This document shows, one piece after another, positions 26,761 through 34,071 of a stretch of DNA of 57,222 bases (positions within the stretch are counted from its first letter, which is position 1; every line of letters begins with the position of its first letter). The notes beneath the pieces are model-generated. The model was given only the letters and a program-made list of their open reading frames with translations. It did no database searches and was not told the DNA's origin. Where the stretch lies: positions 1 to 57,222 of the forward strand of contig JBGCDD010000005.1 of assembly GCA_045105075.1 (NCBI GenBank). Reading direction: 5' to 3'. Origin of the DNA: JBGCDD01 sp045105075 (lineage in GTDB: Bacteria > Pseudomonadota > Alphaproteobacteria > Rhodobacterales > Rhodobacteraceae). The position numbers and the translations under genes were made by a program.

Positions 26761-27476
26761 GCCGGTTGCGCCCCGAAATACATCTCCATGATTTCGCGGT
26801 GATCTGGTGCGTTGTCACGCCCGATTTCGCGCGCCACGTCGCCATGTTCGATCAGATACAGCCGGTCCGACAGCGACAACAACAACTCGACATCCTGTTC
26901 GACCACCACCAATGGGATGTTGCTCGAAATCGCCTGTAACGCGGCTGCAAGCTCTTGTTTCAGCTTGGGCGACAGGCCCAATGTCGGCTCGTCCAGCAAC
27001 AACAATCGCGGCGCGCACATCAGCGCGGCGCCAATCGACAACATCTGCCGCTCGCCCCCTGACAGGGTTTTGGCGCGCTGGCGCCGGCGTTCTGCCAGAC
27101 GTGGGAAAAGATCATAGACATAGGCCAGATTTGGCCGGGCTTTGGCGCGCGCAGGCTTGGTGAACGCGGCCATTTCCAGCGTTTCGCCCACGCCCATATC
27201 GCCAAACAGCGCATTGCCCTGTTGCGAATGCACCAGCCCGCGCGCCACGATAGCGCTGGGGCGGGCCTGGGTGATGTCATCACCCTGAAACCGGCAGGTC
27301 CCGGCACTGGGGCGCATCAACCCCGACAGCACCCGCAGCAACGTTGTCTTACCATGCCCGTTGGGGCCAAAAAGCCCGACGTTTTCGCCCGCCGCGACCT
27401 GCAATGACACCCCGCGCAGCACCGAAACCGAGCCGTAGCCTGCGTGGATGCCATCGACCTCGAGCACCCGCGTCAT
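26757..27476 (-). CDS. livF: branched-chain-type ABC transporter ATPase (LivF), system 1
   Basis: ABC ATPase of 239 aa with Walker A GPNGHGKTT (His at the fifth position, seen in some HAAT ATPases), signature LSGGERQMLSIGAAL, Walker B LLLLDEPTLGLSP and LivF-style VEQDVEL. It overlaps LivG by 4 bp upstream and LivH by 4 bp downstream. Confidence 0.92.
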   Translation of the reverse strand: MTRVLEVDGIHAGYGSVSVLRGVSLQVAAGENVGLFGPNGHGKTTLLRVLSGLMRPSAGTCRFQGDDITQARPSAIVARGLVHSQQGNALFGDMGVGETLEMAAFTKPARAKARPNLAYVYDLFPRLAERRRQRAKTLSGGERQMLSIGAALMCAPRLLLLDEPTLGLSPKLKQELAAALQAISSNIPLVVVEQDVELLLSLSDRLYLIEHGDVAREIGRDNAPDHREIMEMYFGAQPA

Positions 27477-28207
27477 GCGGCACGCTCGCCCAGATAAGCC
27501 TCAACCACGCGCGGATCGCGGATCACGGTTTGTGGATCGCCCTGTGCCAAAACGCTGCCATGGTTCAACACGATCAGGCGTTGGGACACCGACAAAAGCA
27601 GGCTGAGCACATGTTCGATCAACAAGACCGTCACACCCGACCCGTTGATTTTGCGCAACAACGCGTCAAGTGCGGCAATTTCCGGCCGGGTCAGCCCGGA
27701 GGCGGGTTCGTCCAGCATCAGCACTTTTGGCGACATCACCAAGGCCGAGGCGATCATCAGTTGCTTGCGCTCATAGACCGACAGATCGGTTGTCGGACGC
27801 GCCGCGCGGGCCGGATCAAAGGCGACCGTTTCCAATTGCGCCATCGCGGCGTCGTGCAGGTTTTGCACATCAACGCCGCGCCCGTACCGCGCCGCCAAAG
27901 ACACTGTTTCAATGGCGTTGAGATCGGGAAACTCCACGTCTTTTTGAAACGTGCGCGCCAGACCAAGGCCTGCGATTTTGTGCGCGGCCATCCGGTCAAT
28001 GCGCTGCCCATCAAAAACCACCTCGCCCGCGCTGGGACCAAAGGGGATGCGCGTGATGATGTTGAAAAGCGTGCTTTTGCCCGACCCATTTGGCCCCGCG
28101 ATGCCCAGAAATTCACCCGGCGCCACGGCAAAGCTGACGTCGTTCACCGCTTTCAGGCCGCCAAAGGTTTTGGTGACAGCGTTGATTTCAAGGATATTGA
28201 CAGACAT
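27473..28207 (-). CDS. livG: branched-chain-type ABC transporter ATPase (LivG), system 1
   Basis: ABC ATPase with Walker A GPNGSGKST, ARTFQKDVEFPDLNAIE, an unusual signature LSVYERKQLMIASAL in place of LSGGQ, and Walker B VLMLDEPASGLTRPE. The ATG at 28207 (MSVNILEI) is preferred to the upstream in-frame ATG at 28243, which would run into the hairpin following the binding-protein gene. It has 244 aa. The divergent signature motif is typical of LivG branches of amide/urea-type HAAT systems but does not define a substrate. Confidence 0.9.
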   Translation of the reverse strand: MSVNILEINAVTKTFGGLKAVNDVSFAVAPGEFLGIAGPNGSGKSTLFNIITRIPFGPSAGEVVFDGQRIDRMAAHKIAGLGLARTFQKDVEFPDLNAIETVSLAARYGRGVDVQNLHDAAMAQLETVAFDPARAARPTTDLSVYERKQLMIASALVMSPKVLMLDEPASGLTRPEIAALDALLRKINGSGVTVLLIEHVLSLLLSVSQRLIVLNHGSVLAQGDPQTVIRDPRVVEAYLGERAA

Positions 28208-28237
28208 GAGCACGCTCTTCGGGCACAAGGGTCCAGA

Positions 28238-28255
28238 CCGCACACCATCGTGCGG
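28238..28255 (-). terminator. intercistronic hairpin after SBP gene (system 1)
   Basis: Perfect 6-bp stem CCGCAC (28238-28243) and GTGCGG (28250-28255) with a 6-base loop, in the 60 bp between the binding-protein stop (28268) and the LivG start (28207). It has no T tract. It probably stabilises the upstream binding-protein message or partly attenuates the downstream genes. It occupies the same position as the hairpin in system 2. Confidence 0.55.
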
Positions 28256-28267
28256 CCCGCCGTAAAG

Positions 28268-29494
28268 TCACTTCATCCAAGCCGGTTCAACGAACTCACC
28301 GGTGGCATAGACCGGCGGGTAAAACAGCGCCCGCTTGCCATCCTGGATCTGATAGAACTGCAGCGGGATGCCGTCATTGGATTGCACAGCCAGATGGGTG
28401 GCCGGATCAAACTGAACTGCGCCCATCGCCGTTTGCGTGGTGCTGGCACCGATGGCCTGGCCTATCGCCAACCGGTCAGAGGGGTCGCCAACTTCGGCCA
28501 GCGCGTTGGCATAGATCAACACCTGCTCATAAAGGGCCGCGCCATAGGTGCCGGGCGCATTGCCAAAGGCGGTCTCGTATTTGGCGATCACCTCAGCGGC
28601 GCGCGGGTTGGTCGGCGTGTTCAGCACCCCGCCCAGCAGATTGTAGACGATGCCCGAGGATTGATCCTTGGTCAGCTCTATGAATTCCGGCACCGAGGGC
28701 GCGTATTGGATGAACACCAGGCTGTCGGTCGGATCTTCGTTGAATTGCGACACAAAAAGTGCGGCATTTGCCGACTGATAATCAGTGTTGATGATCACCG
28801 CAGGCGGATCCTGACGCACCGTTGACAGAAAGCCCCGCCAGTCGTTGATTTCGCCAAAGGGCAGCAGATCATTTGTGGTGACCTCCCAACCCGCACCCTC
28901 GAATGCGGTGACCATACCGTCGGCAATGCCCTTGGAATAAGGGTTATCCGAGGCGATCAGCGCGACTTTCTTGTTGGGCAGATCCAATTTTCCATCGGCG
29001 GACAAGCCATCAATCACCGGCACGATTTCGGTGTCGTAGCCGGCAAAAGACGGCGTCAAAGACCAGACCGTGGGAAAATCATCCGGGTTGGGCGAAATGA
29101 TGCCTTCGGTTTGCGATGAATTGGCCGACACCAGATAAATCATCTCTTGTTCGGCCATAAGTTCGATTTCAAAGTTCGACCCCGACGCATAGCCCGTCAT
29201 GATCGCGCCCATGTCGCGCTGGCCCAGCAACCGCTCGGCGGCCGTGGTGACCTTGTCTGCGGCGCCGTCCACCACATCGCCGACAACCAGTTCAAAAGTA
29301 TGCCCGGCAATGCCACCTGCGGCGTTCAGCTCGTCAACAGCCATTTGCGCGCCGTTCACCATCTCCTGCCCGTCCGCCGCCTGTGCGCCGGAGACCGGGG
29401 CCAAGACGCCGATTTTGACAACGTCCGCCCACGCGGCACCAGACATCAGCGCGATAGTCGAGGCTGCGGCGAGTAAAGTCTTTGCTCTGTTCAT
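28268..29494 (-). CDS. periplasmic ABC substrate-binding protein (HAAT family), system 1
   Basis: Secreted binding protein. A Sec signal peptide (MNRAKTLLAAASTIALMSGAAWA) precedes DVVKIGVLAPVSGAQAADGQEMVNG. The two-lobed type I fold includes VGDVVDGAADKVTTAAERLL and VALIASDNPYSKGIADGM. A strong GGGAGA ribosome site precedes the ATG. It has 408 aa. It is the first transporter gene after the hydrolase block, 27 bp behind the alpha/beta hydrolase, linking transport with hydrolysis. The ligand is unknown. Confidence 0.9.
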   Translation of the reverse strand: MNRAKTLLAAASTIALMSGAAWADVVKIGVLAPVSGAQAADGQEMVNGAQMAVDELNAAGGIAGHTFELVVGDVVDGAADKVTTAAERLLGQRDMGAIMTGYASGSNFEIELMAEQEMIYLVSANSSQTEGIISPNPDDFPTVWSLTPSFAGYDTEIVPVIDGLSADGKLDLPNKKVALIASDNPYSKGIADGMVTAFEGAGWEVTTNDLLPFGEINDWRGFLSTVRQDPPAVIINTDYQSANAALFVSQFNEDPTDSLVFIQYAPSVPEFIELTKDQSSGIVYNLLGGVLNTPTNPRAAEVIAKYETAFGNAPGTYGAALYEQVLIYANALAEVGDPSDRLAIGQAIGASTTQTAMGAVQFDPATHLAVQSNDGIPLQFYQIQDGKRALFYPPVYATGEFVEPAWMK

Positions 29495-29521
29495 TCTGTT
29501 GTCTCCCGTTGGATGGTTCGG

Positions 29522-30358
29522 TTAGGCCAGATCGGCAAGAAAGCGGGTGAGGTAGGGGCCAAAGCGGTCAGGCGCTTCCCAAAACGGCGCGTGCCCGATC
29601 CCCTCGATGTCGTGGACTTTGTCGCCCCAAAGCGCGCGGTAGGGCAAAGCGGCGATGAAATCGTGCTGGATAAAGGTGTCATCAGCACCGTTGACGATGG
29701 CCAGCGGCACCGGCGCATTCACCGCCAATTCCTGTTGGTTGGGCCCGACGCCACACGCCAGCTTGGCGATCATCAGCGACCGCGCGCGCCCATCACAGCG
29801 CATCACCGCCTGTTTCAGGAACGGATCATAGGGCGCGTTTGGCCCACAGGTGTTGTGCGCAAATATGTCGATCTCGTCAGCGCTCAGGATCTGTTTGGAG
29901 GCGATAGAATGTTCAATATCGCCGGTAAACCCCTGTCCCATCGCGCCTTTTCCCTGGGTGATTGGCGGCGAGCCTGTGATCATCACACCGCTCAGCGCGT
30001 CGGTCTGCGCCATCATGTCCAGCGCGATATGCCCGCCCAGCGACCAGCCCAACACCGCATACCGCGCGATGCCCAGCGCTTGCATCAACTCAATCGCCAC
30101 GGCCGCATAGCCGGGGGTGTTGTAGGTGCGATCCGGATCATTGGCATCATTTGATGCGCCGTGCCCCGGCAGATCAAAGGCAATGCAGCGATGCGCGGCG
30201 CCAATCGCACCATCCATCTGGTTGTCAAACACGCGGTGGCAGGTCGAATTTCCGTGGATCATCAAAACCGCCAAACCCGCCCCCGAGGTTTCGCGATAGG
30301 CGATCTGGCCACAAGACAGCGTGATATGGCTGAGGTCACTCACGATTTGACGCCGCAC
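29522..30358 (-). CDS. alpha/beta hydrolase
   Basis: Cytoplasmic alpha/beta-hydrolase with oxyanion region LMIHGNSTCHRVF, nucleophile elbow GWSLGGH (S106 counted from the ATG at 30358), acidic residue in NGADDTF and catalytic His in GIGHAPFWEAP. The start is uncertain: the ATG at 30358 overlaps the M20 gene by 19 bp, while a GTG at 30343 gives a 4-bp overlap, and neither has a strong ribosome site. Family members include esterases, lactonases and the N-formylmaleamate deformylase NicD. The neighbouring isochorismatase-like gene makes an amide or formyl substrate attractive, but this is inference. Confidence 0.85.
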   Translation of the reverse strand: MRRQIVSDLSHITLSCGQIAYRETSGAGLAVLMIHGNSTCHRVFDNQMDGAIGAAHRCIAFDLPGHGASNDANDPDRTYNTPGYAAVAIELMQALGIARYAVLGWSLGGHIALDMMAQTDALSGVMITGSPPITQGKGAMGQGFTGDIEHSIASKQILSADEIDIFAHNTCGPNAPYDPFLKQAVMRCDGRARSLMIAKLACGVGPNQQELAVNAPVPLAIVNGADDTFIQHDFIAALPYRALWGDKVHDIEGIGHAPFWEAPDRFGPYLTRFLADLA

Positions 30359-31653
30359 ATATCAAGCGCTGTGGCCGCGATGACCTTGGTCGTCTCGATC
30401 AGGCTTTCGATCTCGACGCATTCATTGTCGCCGTGAAAACCATCGCCCGAGGGACCATAGATGATCGGCACCACGCCCTTGCCCGCGTAGTGGGCCGCGT
30501 CTGTGACGGCCTCAAAGCCCTTTATTTGCGGCGCTTTGGTCTGCAATTGCGTGGCGCGCGCCAGTGCGGTCTGGGTCAGTGGATGATCAACCGGCGTGTC
30601 CATTGGCGGGAAATGCAACCCCCACAGGCTCCATTCGATCTTGGGCGGATTGTCCCGCATCCACGGATCCATCTGCGCGAAATGATGCACGAAGGCTTCG
30701 AATTCGGCCTTGATGTCGGCGAAGTCTTCTTGCGGCATGAATTTGTAATCCAGCACGATCGTGCACACGTCTGACATCATCGCCGCGTTGGTCATCACCG
30801 CCGGGTTGCCATCCGGGCCCATACCCGCGCCACCCATAATGGTGCCGGGGTTGATCGTGGCCAATCCGGGCGGCAACAGCGGGTGATTGTTGGCGCGACA
30901 GCGGGCAGATTCAAAGTCGCGCAGCGCCGCAATGAACCGCTGCGCCAGTTCAATCGCGTTGACGCCCGGTTCCAGCCGGTCGGGCGTGTCGTGCTGCGGC
31001 CAGATCATGTTGTAACGCCAGCCCGCGTGGCTTTGCTTGCCAAACAGCGTGACCCTGGTCCAGTCCAGCCCACCCTCGGCCGGGATCACATTGCCCCAGG
31101 TCGGCTCGGCGATGATGGCATGGGTGGCCAGATGGCCGCGGTTCACCACGTCGATGGCGCCAAAACCACCGGCCTCTTCGTCCACAACCGTGTGAACCGA
31201 CAGCCGCCCTTCAAGCTCGACACCCGCTTTGCGGATTGCGCGCGCCGCCGAGATACAAGCCGCAACGCCGCCCTTCATATCCACCGCGCCGCGCCCCCAG
31301 ATGCGGCCCTGATCCAACTGCCCGCCAAAGGGATCGCGGTCCCAGGCGTCAGCATTGCCCACCGGCACCACATCGACATGGCCGCACAGGATCAGGCTTT
31401 TGTCATCACTGCCGGGCAAATCGGCGACCACGTTGGGGCGGTTTTCAAAGGTTTCAAACCGCTCGATTGCAAAGTCCAAGGGTCGCAATTCCTGCTCGAT
31501 CCGGTCCTGCACGTCGGATTCCCGGTTGAGGCCCTGCTGGGGTTGAAACTTTGGGTTCACCGACGGAATGCGCACCAGATCCTGGGTCAGCGAAACCACG
31601 TGATCACGATCGGTATCAATTGCGTCCAGCACGGCCTTCAACGCTTTATCCAT
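30340..31653 (-). CDS. M20 family metallo-deacylase (ArgE/DapE/ACY1 type)
   Basis: Zinc amidohydrolase that removes N-acyl groups from amino-acid-like substrates. Metal and catalytic residues are visible: H92-x-D94 in LCGHVDVVPVG, D125 in WGRGAVDMKGG, and E159-E160 in VVDEEAGG; a late H is in DGFHGDNE. The ATG at 31653 follows GGAG and overlaps the upstream gene by 8 bp; it gives 437 aa. It is third in the operon, which suggests stepwise trimming of an N-acylated nitrogen compound. Acetylornithine deacetylase and succinyl-diaminopimelate desuccinylase are less likely given this context. Confidence 0.9.
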   Translation of the reverse strand: MDKALKAVLDAIDTDRDHVVSLTQDLVRIPSVNPKFQPQQGLNRESDVQDRIEQELRPLDFAIERFETFENRPNVVADLPGSDDKSLILCGHVDVVPVGNADAWDRDPFGGQLDQGRIWGRGAVDMKGGVAACISAARAIRKAGVELEGRLSVHTVVDEEAGGFGAIDVVNRGHLATHAIIAEPTWGNVIPAEGGLDWTRVTLFGKQSHAGWRYNMIWPQHDTPDRLEPGVNAIELAQRFIAALRDFESARCRANNHPLLPPGLATINPGTIMGGAGMGPDGNPAVMTNAAMMSDVCTIVLDYKFMPQEDFADIKAEFEAFVHHFAQMDPWMRDNPPKIEWSLWGLHFPPMDTPVDHPLTQTALARATQLQTKAPQIKGFEAVTDAAHYAGKGVVPIIYGPSGDGFHGDNECVEIESLIETTKVIAATALDMCGVKS

Positions 31654-32293
31654 GGGATGTCTCCAATTCAGCAAGCAGATCAGCAGTGGTGATTTGGCGG
31701 CAGTATCCTTTGATCGCCGCGAGCGAGCTTTGCTGTCGCGCCGTCGTGTAGGTCAGGCAGGCGTCGGTGACCTGTGTCACAAGGTAGCCCAGATCGCACG
31801 CATCGCGCAGCGCGCTTTCCACACATTGATCCGTGAGGATGCCCGAAATCACCAGCTGTTTGACGCCCAGATTGCGCAAAACATAATCGATATGGGTCGA
31901 TACAAACACCGATGAGGAAGATTTGGGCAAAACGATCTCGTCCCCGACCGGCGCGATCTGGTCGATGACTTTGCCGTCCCAAGACCCTTTGGGCACGTTA
32001 AACCCGGTGATTTTGTAATCAAGCGAGCGGTCGCGCCCGTCCAACGTGAGGCTTTCGATTGTGGTGTACATCACCTCAATGTCCGCGGCCCGGCACGCGG
32101 TTTGGATCGCCTGCATATTGGGGATCACGCGGGTCGCCATTTCCTCAAAGAACCAGCCGTAATGGTCGGTAAATTCATCATCTGTCAGCTCGGCAAACTC
32201 AGCGCCTTGCCGGTGCGCGGCAAAGTTCTGCACGTCGATGAACAACAGCGCAGATTGATCCGGTTGCAACGCGATATCACGGGACAGGGTCAT
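31646..32293 (-). CDS. isochorismatase-like cysteine amidohydrolase
   Basis: Rossmann-like cysteine hydrolase. The catalytic triad is D20 (LLFIDVQN), K124 (VLPKSSSS) and C157 (GILTDQCVESALRDACDLGY). Members hydrolyse amides such as N-carbamoylsarcosine, ureidoacrylate, nicotinamide and maleamate. The ATG at 32293 has a near-perfect GGAGGA ribosome site and overlaps the upstream stop by 4 bp; it gives 215 aa. Its pairing with an alpha/beta hydrolase and deacylases points to sequential amide cleavage. Confidence 0.9.
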   Translation of the reverse strand: MTLSRDIALQPDQSALLFIDVQNFAAHRQGAEFAELTDDEFTDHYGWFFEEMATRVIPNMQAIQTACRAADIEVMYTTIESLTLDGRDRSLDYKITGFNVPKGSWDGKVIDQIAPVGDEIVLPKSSSSVFVSTHIDYVLRNLGVKQLVISGILTDQCVESALRDACDLGYLVTQVTDACLTYTTARQQSSLAAIKGYCRQITTADLLAELETSHG

Positions 32294-33114
32294 GGTGTTT
32301 CCTCCAGCGTGGCGGTGATGGCATTGGCCAAAAGACCGGCCCAAAGCGCGATGCCCGCCGGGTTTTGCAACTGATCATTGCAGACTTCGATCAGCGTATG
32401 GGCCACGCCGCGTGGCTCCGCATGGTGCGGAATAAACCAATCGCTGGTGTCATCGATCTGGTAGGGTTCATTCAGGCCCAGCCGCATCTGTGGCGCAGCT
32501 TTGGCAATATGATCAAGCAGTTGGCGCGCGGTTTTTTCATCTTTGCGGGTTAGAAAACCGGCATCCCAAATGCGGGTCTGGCCGCCAAAGTCGCGGGTGA
32601 AGGAATGGATCGAAAACGCCGCCCGACGGGGATGGGTTTCAAAACCACTGATGATCGCGGCGTTCATAGGATCAAACATCGCCCGGCGGCGCAGATCGTG
32701 TTGTGCTGCATTCAAATCCACATTGCCCGGCACCTCAACACCATCGCTGACGGTTGGAATGGATTGGGGCGTGCCGGGTGGGCGGTTGCAATCGATCACC
32801 AACCGACTGTAGCGCTGCAGGATCAGCGGCGCGTTCAGATGGTCGGAAATGGCGCGCGCCAATGCCTCGGCGCCAATGTCCCATCCGATGTGACGTTGCA
32901 ATATGTCCGGCGCCACGCCCAAACCCGCCAGCGCCTGGGGCACCGCCTGCCCCGCATGTTCACACAGCAACAAGATCGCCGACGCGCTGGCGCGATTGCA
33001 CCATTCCACCGGCGCAGGATCATCCGGCGACAACAGCGCCGGTTGGACCAACGCCCCGCCCGTCACACAACACCCCGTTTCGCGTTTTCCCGAGTCGCCA
33101 TGACATCCCCACAT
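32290..33114 (-). CDS. N-formylglutamate amidohydrolase family protein
   Basis: Zinc hydrolase of the HutG2/FGase family, with LLCEHAG near residue 50, RYSRLVIDCNRPPG, and AAFSIHSFTRDFGG; a late Glu/His-containing LNEPYQ is also typical. The ATG at 33114 has GGAG only three or four bases upstream; a GTG at 33066 would remove 16 residues of Cys/Gly-rich leader. It is the first gene of the 15-gene minus-strand operon, directly under the divergent promoter shared with the RpiR regulator. Histidine degradation is not evident nearby, so the substrate may be another N-formyl or N-acyl amino acid. Confidence 0.88.
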   Translation of the reverse strand: MWGCHGDSGKRETGCCVTGGALVQPALLSPDDPAPVEWCNRASASAILLLCEHAGQAVPQALAGLGVAPDILQRHIGWDIGAEALARAISDHLNAPLILQRYSRLVIDCNRPPGTPQSIPTVSDGVEVPGNVDLNAAQHDLRRRAMFDPMNAAIISGFETHPRRAAFSIHSFTRDFGGQTRIWDAGFLTRKDEKTARQLLDHIAKAAPQMRLGLNEPYQIDDTSDWFIPHHAEPRGVAHTLIEVCNDQLQNPAGIALWAGLLANAITATLEETP

Positions 33115-33132
33115 CTACTCCATTAGGGCGAA

Positions 33133-33177
33133 CAAAAATTTTCAGAGTCAATCAATTTCTATTGACTGAAAATTTCA
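33133..33177. promoter_or_regulatory. divergent promoter with two RpiR-type palindromes
   Basis: A perfect TGAAA-A-TTTCA palindrome (33167-33177) overlaps a TTGACT hexamer at 33162-33167 facing the regulator gene. A second, degenerate palindrome (CAAAAATTTTCA, 33133-33144) adjoins a mirror TTGACT reading leftward (33151-33146). The two sides form an imperfect inverted repeat of about 15 bp (33136-33152 and 33161-33175, with a 2-base insertion in one arm). TGAAA/TTTCA is the typical RpiR/MurR half-site. I infer that the neighbouring RpiR protein binds here, at or over both -35 elements. Confidence 0.65.
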
Positions 33178-33213
33178 TTTCACCCAACACTGAGCGCAAA
33201 TCACGAGGACACC

Positions 33214-34071
33214 ATGAGCCTGCCGCTGGTCAAAGACCGCATTGAAACCGCCTCGGAGGGGTTAACCGCAGGCGAGCGCAAACTCGCTGCCGCCATTCTG
33301 GCCGACTACCCCTATGCGGGCCTGTCCTCGATCCAGGATCTGGCGCGACAATCAGAAGTGTCAGCGCCGTCAATTTCGCGGTTCATGACAAAGATCGGGC
33401 TGAGCGGGTATCAAGACTTTCAGCGCCAGCTGATTTCGGAACTGAAGGAAGGCGAACGCAGCCCGGTCGAAGTGCACGCCGGTGGTCGCCACGTTGAAGG
33501 CAGTTATCTGCGTGATTTCCTGGCCAAAGCCAGCGCCCAAATGGCCATTGCCGGGGACGCGATCACCGATGATCAGTTCGCCCGCATTTGCGCCATGCTG
33601 TCAGACCCCAAGCGCCGGGTCTATGTGCTGGGCGGGCGGATCAGCGATACAATCGCCGCGCATCTTTCGTTCCATTTGCGCCAATCGCGCAGCGGCGTCT
33701 ACCATTTGCCGCTGAACCCCGAAAGCTGGCCCGAATACCTGTTGCGCATGAAACAAGGCGATATTTTCTTCATGGTTGATTTTCGCCGCTATCAATCCGC
33801 GCTGACCGAGCTGGCACAAAAAGCCAACGCCGAACGCGGCGCGCGCATCATCGTGATGACCGACAAATGGATTTCTCCGGCCGCGCGCCACGCCTCGCAC
33901 GTGTTGCCAGTGCCGATCGGCTCGGGCACTTTGTGGGACACCTATTCCGCCGCATTGGCCGTCACCGAAGCGATCGTAACCAAGATCGCCGAAGACAACT
34001 GGGACCAGACCCGCACCCGGATCGAGGCCTGGGACCGGCTGCGCATCACCGACAAGGAGACCCCTCAATGA
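33214..34071 (+). CDS. MurR/RpiR-family transcriptional regulator
   Basis: N-terminal RpiR HTH at about residues 1-77 (AAAILADYPYAGLSSIQDLARQSEVSAPSISRFMTKIG with the recognition helix) and a C-terminal SIS sugar/phosphate-type sensing domain at about residues 120-250 (VYVLGGRISDTIAAHLSFHLRQ; GARIIVMTD). It has 285 aa and a good AGGA upstream. It diverges from the hydrolase/transport operon and shares a 4-bp ATGA overlap with the glutamine-synthetase-like gene. It probably controls both directions in response to a pathway intermediate bound by the SIS domain. Confidence 0.93.
   Translation: MSLPLVKDRIETASEGLTAGERKLAAAILADYPYAGLSSIQDLARQSEVSAPSISRFMTKIGLSGYQDFQRQLISELKEGERSPVEVHAGGRHVEGSYLRDFLAKASAQMAIAGDAITDDQFARICAMLSDPKRRVYVLGGRISDTIAAHLSFHLRQSRSGVYHLPLNPESWPEYLLRMKQGDIFFMVDFRRYQSALTELAQKANAERGARIIVMTDKWISPAARHASHVLPVPIGSGTLWDTYSAALAVTEAIVTKIAEDNWDQTRTRIEAWDRLRITDKETPQ

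Noticed and set aside
27344..28825. Plus-strand frame of 493 codons across the LivG/binding-protein region.
   Set aside because: Antisense shadow. The minus-strand frames have Walker motifs and a signal peptide, and this one has neither.
29522..32293. Reading the alpha/beta hydrolase and isochorismatase-like pair as a nicotinate pathway (NicD/NicF).
   Set aside because: No hydroxylase or ring-cleaving oxygenase or maleate isomerase is nearby, so only a loose resemblance remains.
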